This document shows positions 17,396 to 24,933 of a DNA stretch of 64,000 nucleotides, one piece after another (position 1 is the first letter of the stretch; every line of letters begins with the position of its first letter). Where the stretch lies: positions 62,001 through 126,000 of the forward strand of contig NZ_JAIXUB010000023.1 in NCBI RefSeq assembly GCF_027484205.1, written 5' to 3'. Made by a program: the position numbers and the translations under genes. Source of the stretch: Flavobacterium sp. GTDB lineage: Bacteria > Bacteroidota > Bacteroidia > Flavobacteriales > Flavobacteriaceae. Below the pieces are notes generated by a model. It was not told where the DNA came from. It did not search any database and saw nothing but the letters and a program-made list of their open reading frames with translations.

Positions 17396-17550
17396 AATTG
17401 TATATATTGTTCTCGATAATTGTGAATAACTATTGTATATGTATGAAGTTATCATATATATCCACCCAATATTGCTATAACTAGTACAACATATTGGTTT
17501 ATTTTTCTCAAATATAAAAAAAAACTACAACAAGTTAGGTCTTAAATTAA

Positions 17551-17581
17551 AAATCCGTCAAAGTAAAACTCTAACGGATTT
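17551..17581 (-). terminator. Hairpin terminator after the PLP lyase gene
   Basis: Arms AAATCCGT (17551-17558) and ACGGATTT (17574-17581) are perfect complements with A+T runs on both sides, so it could serve both directions; the lyase gene on the minus strand ends 36 nt away. A GTTAGGT heptamer at 17534-17540 lies just outside. Confidence 0.7.
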
Positions 17582-17617
17582 AATTAAAATATAAATCACA
17601 ATATGTATTATACAATC

Positions 17618-18820
17618 CTACAAAATACCCAATTCTGTCATGCAAGATTTCATCATTTGATAGGTTCTTTCAATGTCGTTATCTAAACCTATAGACATAC
17701 GAATCAATCCATCAGATAACCCCATTTCTTTTTGTTCGTCTAATGGTATTTCACTAGAAGTTGAAGTTCCTGGAGCAGAGAATAACGTTTTGTAAAATCC
17801 TAAACTCACCGCTAAATAACCTAAGTTTCTGTTTTGCATCAATTCCATTAATTCGTTGGCTTTGTCTAACGTGCCTACGTCAATAGTCATCATGCCACCA
17901 AAACCATATTCTTGATTGATCATAGCATTATAAAGTTCATGACTTGGATGACTTTTCAAACCTGGATAAACTACTTTCAATCCGTCGTTTTCAAATTTGG
18001 TAGCTAAGTACATAGCGTTATAACTATGCTGTTTCATTCGGATGTGAAGCGTTCTCAAATTCTTCAAAATACTTGCCGAACGAAAACTGTCCATTGTTGC
18101 ACCAAACAACATCATGGCACCATTATTTACATTTTTTAAATCATCAATAAACGATTGTGTACCACATACAACACCACCTACTGTATCACTACTTCCATTA
18201 ATGAATTTTGTCAAACTATGAATGATGACATCAGCACCTAACTTTCCTGGAGCAACAGAAAGCGGCGAGAAGGTATTGTCAACTACCAATTTCAAGTTGT
18301 GTTTTTTAGCAATTTTTGCCAAACTTTCAATATCGGCAACTTCTAACAATGGGTTACTTACCGTTTCGCAATACAAAACTTTTGTATTTTCATTGATGGC
18401 AGCTTCGACAACATCTAGTTTTGTAATGTCAACAAAATGAGTTTTGATGCCCCAATTGGGTAACATATTTTTCATGAAAGCATACGTTCCGCCATAAATT
18501 GTTCTGCTCGAAACTATTTCGTCGCCAGCACTACAAAGTTGCATTAAAACTGGTGTAATAGCACCCATTCCTGATGCAGAAACATTAGCAGTTTCTGTTC
18601 CTTCCATGGCAGCCAATGCTTTTCCTAAGTATAGATTCATAGGAGATGAATGTCGAGAATATAAATAACAACCTTCGGCATTGCCTTCAAAGGTGTCGAA
18701 CATTGTTTTAGCTGAGAGAAAAGTGTAAGTAGAACTATCTGAAATAGATGGATTTACTCCGCCAAATTCGCCAAAATATTGTAAGTCTTGTATTTTATCT
18801 GCAGGATTGAAGTTGTTCAT
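17618..18820 (-). CDS. PLP-dependent trans-sulfuration enzyme (methionine gamma-lyase/cystathionine lyase family)
   Basis: 400 residues, full-length Cys/Met metabolism PLP enzyme. SRHSSPMNLYLGKALAAMEGTE, NVSASGMGAI, VDNTFSPL and HSLTKFINGSSDTVGG (the PLP lysine in SLTKF) are visible, as is the closing GLSDGLIRMSIGLDN. The family cleaves or condenses sulfur amino acids; these motifs do not separate methionine gamma-lyase from cystathionine gamma-lyase or synthase. The divergent Lrp/AsnC gene 225 nt away is the likely local regulator, an arrangement common for amino-acid catabolic lyases, which favours a degradative role. Cytosolic. Confidence 0.9.
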   Translation of the reverse strand: MNNFNPADKIQDLQYFGEFGGVNPSISDSSTYTFLSAKTMFDTFEGNAEGCYLYSRHSSPMNLYLGKALAAMEGTETANVSASGMGAITPVLMQLCSAGDEIVSSRTIYGGTYAFMKNMLPNWGIKTHFVDITKLDVVEAAINENTKVLYCETVSNPLLEVADIESLAKIAKKHNLKLVVDNTFSPLSVAPGKLGADVIIHSLTKFINGSSDTVGGVVCGTQSFIDDLKNVNNGAMMLFGATMDSFRSASILKNLRTLHIRMKQHSYNAMYLATKFENDGLKVVYPGLKSHPSHELYNAMINQEYGFGGMMTIDVGTLDKANELMELMQNRNLGYLAVSLGFYKTLFSAPGTSTSSEIPLDEQKEMGLSDGLIRMSIGLDNDIERTYQMMKSCMTELGIL

Positions 18821-19045
18821 AGTTTTAGTTATGAGTTGTAAATTATGAGTTTTTAGTTGTTAGTCTAACTATTCGATTTTGTTAATCTGATTTCAAAATT
18901 CATTATTAGTAGATTAAAAGTCAATAGTAAATAAGTTAATTAGATTTTAAAACTACTTAATATGTATTATTTAGAAAAAATAACTAAATTTGAAATTATA
19001 AATTTAAGTTTTTAGATTTTTAAAAACTTCCAACTTCTAATATAA

Positions 19046-19498
19046 ATGGATGCAACCGACAAAAAACTGCTTCAGCTTTTACAGAATGATACTAAGAAAA
19101 CGACTAAAGAGCTTTCTTTAAAATTGAATTTATCGGTTACTGCGGTGTATGAACGCATAAAAAAATTAGAGCGCGAAGGTATCATTGATAAATATGTTGC
19201 TTTGCTTAACAGAAACAAAATCAATAAAGGATTTGTGGTTTTTTGTCATATAAAACTCATCCAACATTCTAAAGATTTTTTGACAAAATTTGAAAGTGAA
19301 GTAGTGCAACTAACCGAAGTTTTGGAGTGTTTTCACGTAAGTGGTGACTATGATTATATTCTGAAAATTTGTGTCAAAGACATGGAAGAATATCGCGAGT
19401 TTATGGTTACTAAGCTAACTACGTTGCAACATATTGGAAGTACACACAGTACATTTATGATAGGTGAAGTAAAGAATACAACGGTTTTTACAGTTTAA
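19046..19498 (+). CDS. Lrp/AsnC family transcriptional regulator
   Basis: 150 residues. N-terminal winged helix-turn-helix (about 1-55, KKLLQLLQNDTKKTTKELSLKLNLSVTAVYERIKKLEREGII) and C-terminal RAM/AsnC ligand domain (about 65-145, GFVVFCHIKL ... ECFHVSGDYDYILKICVKD). Such regulators sense amino acids and often control a divergent gene, here the PLP lyase. The spacer 18821-19045 has a TAAATTTG box (18985-18992) as a possible -7 site for this gene but no good -33 partner. ATG at 19046. Confidence 0.93.
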   Translation: MDATDKKLLQLLQNDTKKTTKELSLKLNLSVTAVYERIKKLEREGIIDKYVALLNRNKINKGFVVFCHIKLIQHSKDFLTKFESEVVQLTEVLECFHVSGDYDYILKICVKDMEEYREFMVTKLTTLQHIGSTHSTFMIGEVKNTTVFTV

Positions 19499-19531
19499 AA
19501 CATTAGTGTTTTCAATTCAGTTTGTCATTTC

Positions 19532-19583
19532 GACGAAGGATAAATCAGATCATGTCTACAAATTATGCAATTTCTCCTTCGTC
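19532..19583. repeat. REP-like inverted repeat
   Basis: Arms GACGAAGGATAAAT (19532-19545) and ATTTCTCCTTCGTC (19570-19583) pair at 13 of 14 positions around a 24-nt loop and follow TGTCATTTC. Such palindromes recur between genes in Bacteroidota genomes. It could also act as a weak terminator for the Lrp gene, though no T run follows. Confidence 0.65.
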
Positions 19584-19649
19584 TGATGATAAAAAACAAT
19601 GCGTAATTCGTGAAAATTCATGAAATTTGTAAAATAAAAATTTGTAATC

Positions 19650-20069
19650 ATGAAAAATCTATCAATTATAATTCTAGCTTCAATCTTTGTATTATCATGT
19701 AGTTGTAAAAAGAACGTATCAGAAGCAGACAATCAAAACATCAATCGAGTTTGGATGTTAGTAAGTTTTAAGAACTATACTAAAGAAGATTTAGTTAAGA
19801 AAAATGCTTTTTTAAATTTAAATAATTCTAAAAGAGCTTTGGCTAAAATGGGTTGTAATAATTTGTCGTTTGGATATAAAATTTCTGAGAATACGATAAC
19901 TTTTTCGCAAGGAATTTCTACAAAAATGTATTGCCAAGGTTTTAATTTAGAAATTGATTTTTGCAATGAGATCACTTCAATTTTAACATACAAAATAGAA
20001 GGACACAAATTAACTTTAACGTCATCTAAAGGAGAAAAAATGGAATTTGTTGCTCAAGATTGGGATTAA
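19650..20069 (+). CDS. META-domain lipoprotein (HslJ-like)
   Basis: 139 residues with a lipoprotein signal (LSIIILASIFVLSCSC, Cys at about 17). The mature part begins NRVWMLVSFKNYTKEDLVKKNAFLNL and contains RALAKMGCNNLSFGYKISENTITFSQ and ILTYKIEGHKLTLTSSKG, the META/HslJ pattern (W-x-L, then G-C-N, then L-x-L). HslJ-type proteins are linked to heat or novobiocin tolerance and are found at the cell envelope. It stands alone between two REP-like sequences, at 19532 and 20152. Confidence 0.82.
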   Translation: MKNLSIIILASIFVLSCSCKKNVSEADNQNINRVWMLVSFKNYTKEDLVKKNAFLNLNNSKRALAKMGCNNLSFGYKISENTITFSQGISTKMYCQGFNLEIDFCNEITSILTYKIEGHKLTLTSSKGEKMEFVAQDWD

Positions 20070-20151
20070 TTGTATCCTAGTATATTGTAATCTTGTAAAG
20101 TGTATTATAGTGTTTAAGAAAAAGTGTTTTTTAACTTTGATTTGGATAGTG

Positions 20152-20177
20152 TTCCTTCGACTGCGCTCAGGATGACA
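20152..20177. repeat. REP-like sequence
   Basis: Contains CCTTCGACTGCGCTCAGG followed by ATGACA, a stretch I know as a recurrent intergenic repeat in many Bacteroidota. It lies between the META lipoprotein and lpd. A related sequence occurs inside tilS at 25150-25176. Confidence 0.6.
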
Positions 20178-20227
20178 GATTGTCTAAAATTGAGATTGAA
20201 AATTGAACTTGATTTTTGAATTTGATA

Positions 20228-20256
20228 TTGCCATTGCAATTTAATTCGTAAATTTG
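20228..20256 (+). promoter_or_regulatory. Bacteroidota-type promoter of lpd
   Basis: A -7 box TAAATTTG (20249-20256) matches TAnnTTTG, with a TTG at 20228-20230 spaced 18 nt upstream as the -33 element. It gives a leader of about 30 nt to the ATG at 20292. Confidence 0.6.
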
Positions 20257-20291
20257 TGCAACTTTTAATAAAACACACAAAAATAGATATC

Positions 20292-21695
20292 ATGAGTTCA
20301 TTTGACGTAGTCATCATAGGTTCTGGTCCAGGCGGATATGTTTCGGCAATTCGTTGTGCCCAACTTGGTTTCAAAACCGCAATTGTAGAAAAATATCCAA
20401 CACTTGGAGGAACTTGCTTAAATGTAGGTTGTATTCCTTCAAAAGCACTTTTAGCTTCTTCGCATCATTATGAAGAATTACAACATTTTGCCGATCATGG
20501 AATTGAAGTTTCTGGTGAAGTTAAAGTAAATCTTCAAAAAATGATTGAACGCAAGCAAGCCGTTGTTGACCAAACTTCTGGAGGTGTTAAGTTCTTAATG
20601 GATAAAAACAAAGTAACGGTTTTAGAAGGTGTTGGTTCGTTTGAAGATGCAACACATGTAAAAGTTACCAAAGCTGATGGTTCATCTGAAGTAGTGGAAG
20701 CAAAAAATATCATTATCGCAACAGGATCTAAACCTTCAAGTTTGCCTTTTATAAAATTAGATAAAGAAAGAATCATCACTTCAACAGAAGCATTAAAATT
20801 GCCAGAAGTTCCTAAACATTTAGTGATTATTGGTGGTGGCGTTATTGGAATTGAATTAGGGCAAGTTTATCTTCGTCTTGGTGCAGAAGTTTCGGTGGTA
20901 GAATTCATGGACAGAATTATTCCAGGTATGGATGCAGGTTTGTCTAAAGAATTGACTAAAGTGTTGAAGAAGCAAGGAATGAAATTCTACACGTCTCACA
21001 AAGTCCAATCAGTAGATAGAAAAGGAAAAACAGTAATCGTTAAAGCTGAAAATGCTAAGGGTGAAATCATCACTTTAGAAGGCGATTACTCTCTAGTTTC
21101 TGTAGGTCGTCGTCCATACACTGACGGATTAAATGCAGACAAAGCAGGAGTGAAGTTAACCGAAAGAGGACAAATAGAAGTAAATGATCATTTACAAACG
21201 AATGTTTCTAATATTTACGCTATAGGTGATGTGGTTCGTGGTGCAATGTTAGCACACAAAGCGGAAGAAGAAGGTGTAATGGTTGCTGAAATTTTAGCGG
21301 GTCAAAAACCACATATTGATTATAATTTAATTCCTGGAGTTGTTTATACTTGGCCAGAAGTTGCTGCTGTTGGAAAAACAGAAGAGCAATTAAAAGCTGA
21401 TGGAGTTACTTATAAAGCAGGAAGTTTTCCATTCAAAGCATTAGGAAGAGCTCGTGCTGGTGGCGATACCGATGGTTTTGTAAAAATCTTAGCTGATGCT
21501 AAAACTGATGAAGTTCTTGGAGTTCACATGATTGGTGCTCGTTGTGCCGATTTAATTGCAGAAGCGGTAACTGCTATGGAATTTAGAGCGTCAGCCGAGG
21601 ATGTTTCAAGAATGAGTCATGCACATCCAACATTTGCAGAAGCTATTAAAGAAGCTGCATTAGCTGCTACTGATAATAGAGCATTACACGTTTAA
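20292..21695 (+). CDS. lpd: Dihydrolipoyl dehydrogenase (E3)
   Basis: 467 residues. FAD/NAD flavoprotein that reoxidises dihydrolipoamide in the pyruvate and 2-oxoglutarate dehydrogenase complexes. FAD motif VVIIGSGPGGYVSAIRCAQ at the start, redox disulfide GGTCLNVGCIPSKALL (about 36-51), NAD motif VIIGGGVIGIELGQVYLRLG, second FAD site VSNIYAIGDV, and the interface His-Pro-x-x-x-E (SHAHPTFAEAIKEA) near the C-terminus that supplies the catalytic base. ATG 20292 is chosen because the Rossmann strand begins at once; an upstream in-frame start (20256) would add 12 residues ahead of it. Monocistronic, with promoter and terminator visible. Confidence 0.96.
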   Translation: MSSFDVVIIGSGPGGYVSAIRCAQLGFKTAIVEKYPTLGGTCLNVGCIPSKALLASSHHYEELQHFADHGIEVSGEVKVNLQKMIERKQAVVDQTSGGVKFLMDKNKVTVLEGVGSFEDATHVKVTKADGSSEVVEAKNIIIATGSKPSSLPFIKLDKERIITSTEALKLPEVPKHLVIIGGGVIGIELGQVYLRLGAEVSVVEFMDRIIPGMDAGLSKELTKVLKKQGMKFYTSHKVQSVDRKGKTVIVKAENAKGEIITLEGDYSLVSVGRRPYTDGLNADKAGVKLTERGQIEVNDHLQTNVSNIYAIGDVVRGAMLAHKAEEEGVMVAEILAGQKPHIDYNLIPGVVYTWPEVAAVGKTEEQLKADGVTYKAGSFPFKALGRARAGGDTDGFVKILADAKTDEVLGVHMIGARCADLIAEAVTAMEFRASAEDVSRMSHAHPTFAEAIKEAALAATDNRALHV

Positions 21696-21720
21696 TAAAA
21701 AACTTAAAATAGTAATCCCA

Positions 21721-21759
21721 AATCCCAAATTGTTTAATTCAGGATTTGGGATTTTTTTT
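21721..21759 (+). terminator. Rho-independent terminator after lpd
   Basis: Perfect 10-bp stem AATCCCAAAT (21721-21730) and ATTTGGGATT (21744-21753), then an uninterrupted T run. Confidence 0.88.
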
Positions 21760-21868
21760 GAAAAGTTAATTCCTTTGTTAAAATTAAGAAATCAAAATTG
21801 TTAAGGTTAGCAAATTTGTACCTTTGTTTATAATTCAAACGCTATTTAATATTTAAATACTTTATTCA

Positions 21869-22855
21869 ATGAAAAAATTACATTTATTATTTCTTATGAT
21901 AGGAGTAACCGCATCGGCTCAGTTTACTCAAAAACCTTTGCCTTATGCATATAATGCTTTGGAACCTTTTGTTGATGCTCAAACTATGGAAATTCATTAT
22001 AGTAAGCATCATGCGGCTTATGTGAAAAATCTAAATGCAGCAATAGTAGGAACGGAAGCTGAAAAATTGTCAATCAAAGAAATTTTTGCAAATGTTTCAA
22101 AATTTTCACCAGCTATAAGAAATAATGCTGGCGGACATTACAATCACGAATTGTTTTGGTCTATTTTGACTCCTGAAAAAAATACAAAACCATCACCTGA
22201 GTTGGAGAAAGCTATTAATGATGCTTTTGGAAGTATTGATGCTTTGAAAGAAAAATTGAATGCTGCTGCGGCAACACGATTTGGTTCTGGTTGGGCTTGG
22301 TTGTATGTGGATAAAGATAAAAAGTTAGCCATTTCATCAACACCTAATCAAGACAATCCATTAATGGATGTTGCCGAAAATAAAGGAACTCCAATTTTAG
22401 GAATCGATGTTTGGGAACACGCATATTATTTAAAATATCAAAACAAACGTGCCGATTATTTATCGGCTATTTGGAATGTAATCAATTGGAATGAAGTAAG
22501 TAATAATTTTAAAGCGGCTACTAAAGGTAAGTTTGATGATTGGCCTGCACTGAAAGATTTTCACAAGGTAATGTCGCAAACATTTCATCCTAGTGAAGAA
22601 GGTAATCTTGAACCAATTCGAACACGATCAAAAGAAATGGTTGAGAAAGCAAATTTGTTAGCTAAATCAACAATTCCTGCGGAGTTTAATAAAAAAGAAG
22701 TTGTTGCTGCAGTACAAAAATTAGCTGTTGATAGTAAGAAGTTAGACAAATTAGTTAAAAGTAAAAAATCGGATAAAGAACTAACCGAAGCTTTAACAAA
22801 ATTACACGATGTGTTTCATGAAATCATCGGACTTTGTACAAACGAAGAACATTAA
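21869..22855 (+). CDS. Secreted Mn-type superoxide dismutase with extra C-terminal domain
   Basis: 328 residues, against about 200 for ordinary Fe/Mn SOD. A signal peptide (1-18, ending ASAQ) exports it. The SOD part (about 22-228) keeps all metal ligands: His43 (MEIHYSKHH), His93 (GGHYNHELFW), Asp180 and His184 (DVWEHAYY). Gly at NNAGGH and Gln161 in NQDNPL follow the Mn-enzyme pattern rather than the Fe one. Residues about 229-328 form a helical extension with paired histidines (FHKVMSQTFHPSEEG and LHDVFHEIIGLC), unknown to me as part of SOD. It detoxifies superoxide outside the cytoplasm; the extension's job is not known. Confidence 0.9.
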   Translation: MKKLHLLFLMIGVTASAQFTQKPLPYAYNALEPFVDAQTMEIHYSKHHAAYVKNLNAAIVGTEAEKLSIKEIFANVSKFSPAIRNNAGGHYNHELFWSILTPEKNTKPSPELEKAINDAFGSIDALKEKLNAAAATRFGSGWAWLYVDKDKKLAISSTPNQDNPLMDVAENKGTPILGIDVWEHAYYLKYQNKRADYLSAIWNVINWNEVSNNFKAATKGKFDDWPALKDFHKVMSQTFHPSEEGNLEPIRTRSKEMVEKANLLAKSTIPAEFNKKEVVAAVQKLAVDSKKLDKLVKSKKSDKELTEALTKLHDVFHEIIGLCTNEEH

Positions 22856-22860
22856 AATAA

Positions 22861-22891
22861 AAGCCCTGAAGATTTATTCAGGGCTTTTTTA
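22861..22891. terminator. Bidirectional terminator between sod and doxX genes
   Basis: Perfect 10-bp stem AAGCCCTGAA (22861-22870) / TTCAGGGCTT (22877-22886) with a T run on the plus side; it also lies 8 nt beyond the stop of the convergent DoxX gene. Confidence 0.88.
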
Positions 22892-22898
22892 TTTTGTT

Positions 22899-23279
22899 TT
22901 ATTTCCATTCAAATAAATGTTTGTAACTGTTCCAATTGGCATAAATTAGAAATAAATTGGCTAGCAAAATAGCAGCAGCAATTGGTATTTCAGTTTTGGT
23001 TACAACAGCATGAATAAGGAAAATATTGATACTAATAGGTAATAAAATTATAACACCAATGCGTAAAAACTTACCTGATATCAATGTTAAACCCGCAATC
23101 AATTCAATGGCTTTTGCGACAGGGAAAATGTATTTTGAAGCCATAAATCCTGCCATTAATGTAGCTAAATCTCCTGTTGGAGTAGGTTGAGCCGGACCAA
23201 GATCAAAGAAATAAGATATAGAAGCAAAAAGCATCATGCCTCCAAGAAGTAATCTCACAATAATAATTGCAATTCTCAT
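22899..23279 (-). CDS. DoxX-like integral membrane protein
   Basis: 126 residues with four membrane helices (about 3-22, 43-62, 68-87 and 97-118). The start MRIAIIIVRLLLGGMMLFASISYFF, then FPVAKAIELIAGLTLISGKFLRIGVIILLPI is the DoxX/DoxD fold. Its role is poorly defined: some DoxX proteins join complexes with superoxide dismutase (shown for mycobacterial DoxX-SodA), and here the convergent neighbour is a secreted SOD, though the two are not in one transcript. ATG at 23279. Confidence 0.85.
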   Translation of the reverse strand: MRIAIIIVRLLLGGMMLFASISYFFDLGPAQPTPTGDLATLMAGFMASKYIFPVAKAIELIAGLTLISGKFLRIGVIILLPISINIFLIHAVVTKTEIPIAAAILLANLFLIYANWNSYKHLFEWK

Positions 23280-23346
23280 AAGTATTAAATTTATTGGTTA
23301 GTATTTCAAAGATAATAAAATATTTTTTCGGATGACATTCTTTAAC

Positions 23347-23584
23347 AATTCATCGTTTTGTCAAAAAAGATAATTTTATTCATTAATGTCCGATTAAAAT
23401 AGTTTTTGCTAAAAACTATTTTATTTATTTTCTCGCAAAGCCACAAAGCCACAGTTTATATCCAAGTTCTTTGTGCCTTTGTACCTTTGCGAGAATACAT
23501 TAAAAATTAAGTTGAATCTAAATTCCCTCAATATTTATAAGGCTTAACAAGGTAATTGTTTGTTTTATCGGACAACGATGAATT
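23347..23584. repeat. Nested palindromic element with terminal inverted repeats
   Basis: Fills most of the 338-nt gap 23280-23617. Outer arms AATTCATCGTT (23347-23357) and AACGATGAATT (23574-23584) are perfect complements; TGTCCGAT (23387-23394) and ATCGGACA (23567-23574) are the next pair inward. Inside lie a perfect 12-bp hairpin (23396-23407 with 23411-23422) and a longer palindrome (23430-23495) with arms starting TTCTCGCAAAG and ending CTTTGCGAGAA. No coding sequence is present. It resembles a small non-autonomous mobile element. Confidence 0.6.
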
Positions 23585-23590
23585 TTATTG

Positions 23591-23598
23591 TATTTTTG
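23591..23598 (+). promoter_or_regulatory. Putative -7 box of the pabB-tilS-dsbD operon
   Basis: TATTTTTG fits TAnnTTTG and lies 20 nt before the GTG start, directly after the nested palindromic element. No clear -33 TTG at the right distance. Confidence 0.4.
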
Positions 23599-23617
23599 AA
23601 GTCTTTATAAAATCACT

Positions 23618-24910
23618 GTGAGAACAATTCGCAAACAATCGCTTTCCAACATTTCTGAATTTAAAAATCAACTACTTCATTGGGCACAACAATTTAGAGA
23701 GGTTGTTTTTTTGGACAGTAATACCAATTATAATTCTAGTAGAAAGTATGCTAATTACGATTTTATTCTTGCCGTTGACGCTTTAACGTCCATCAAAACC
23801 GACTATACGAACGCTTTTATAGATTTACATCAATATCAAAGTCAAACTAACGATTGGCTTTTTGGATATTTATCTTACGATTTAAAAAATGACATTGAAG
23901 ATTTAAAATCCAATAACAACGATGGTTTGCAGTTTCCTGACCTATTTTTTTTCCAACCTAAAAAGCTTTTTTTAGTTAAAGAAAATCAATTGGAAATGCA
24001 TTATTTAAATATGTGTGATGATGAGGTTGATTCTGATTTTGAAGAAATTCTATCTTCAACTTCCAGCTTCCAACTTCCAACTTCTTGTATTATCAACCAA
24101 CGAATTTCAAAAGAAAACTATCTTTCTAAAGTTGAGAAAATGCTCGAGCATATTCATCGCGGCGATATATATGAAGCTAATTTTTGTATGGAATTTTATG
24201 CAGAAAATGCGGTAATTGACACATTAGAAATCTACAAAAAACTAAACATAATTTCGGAACCACCATTTGCAGTATATTTCAAAAACAATACAGATTACTT
24301 GCTTTGTGCATCACCTGAACGTTATTTGAAAAAAGAAGGATTGAAAGTTATTTCCCAACCTATAAAAGGAACTGCTAAACGTTCGTTTGATATTGAAAGT
24401 GATGAAGTTTCAAAAACGGAATTGGAAAACAATCCAAAAGAGCGCTCCGAAAATATTATGATAGTCGATTTGGTTCGAAATGATTTATCAAAAACAGCAA
24501 CAAAAGCATCTGTAAATGTTGAAGAATTGTGCGGAATTTATACTTTCAAACAAGTACATCAAATGATTTCTACAATTGTCTCAGAAGTTGAAAATACTAC
24601 TTCACCGGTAGAAATTATTCAAACTACTTTTCCAATGGGAAGTATGACTGGAGCGCCAAAAATTTCGGCAATGAACATTATCGAAAATTTAGAAGAAACC
24701 AAACGAGGTTTGTATAGCGGAGCAGTTGGTTATTTTACTCCAAATGGCGATTTTGATTTTAATGTTGTGATTAGAAGTATTTTGTATAATTTTAAAAATC
24801 AGTATCTTTCATTTTCTGTTGGAAGTGCCATAACTTCAAAATCCATTCCCGAAAGTGAGTATGACGAGTGTTTACTAAAAGCTAAAGCAATGTTTGAAGT
24901 ACTTCAATAA
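23618..24910 (+). CDS. pabB: Aminodeoxychorismate synthase component I
   Basis: 430 residues. Joins chorismate and ammonia to 4-amino-4-deoxychorismate for folate synthesis. The C-terminal chorismate-binding domain (about 150-430) has [10 protein letters not shown], where the Lys is the PabB-type nucleophile that anthranilate synthase lacks, plus [24 protein letters not shown] and [13 protein letters not shown]. The N-terminal part is short and poorly conserved, and contains a small CTTCCA-type sequence repeat (24058-24084). Start is GTG at 23618; no ATG occurs before conserved sequence. It is first in an operon with tilS, 23 nt downstream. Confidence 0.9.
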   Translation: MRTIRKQSLSNISEFKNQLLHWAQQFREVVFLDSNTNYNSSRKYANYDFILAVDALTSIKTDYTNAFIDLHQYQSQTNDWLFGYLSYDLKNDIEDLKSNNNDGLQFPDLFFFQPKKLFLVKENQLEMHYLNMCDDEVDSDFEEILSSTSSFQLPTSCIINQRISKENYLSKVEKMLEHIHRGDIYEANFCMEFYAENAVIDTLEIYKKLNIISEPPFAVYFKNNTDYLLCASPERYLKKEGLKVISQPIKGTAKRSFDIESDEVSKTELENNPKERSENIMIVDLVRNDLSKTATKASVNVEELCGIYTFKQVHQMISTIVSEVENTTSPVEIIQTTFPMGSMTGAPKISAMNIIENLEETKRGLYSGAVGYFTPNGDFDFNVVIRSILYNFKNQYLSFSVGSAITSKSIPESEYDECLLKAKAMFEVLQ

Positions 24911-24933
24911 AAATAATTTACTTACTTTTGAAC

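Noticed and set aside
24058..24084. CTTCCA microrepeat in pabB as a phase-variation site
   Set aside because: Repeats are imperfect and in units of three, so slippage would not shift the frame; it lies in a variable linker.
24923..24930. TACTTTTG as promoter of tilS
   Set aside because: It ends 3 nt before the ATG, so the start point would fall in the coding region; tilS is more simply co-transcribed with pabB.
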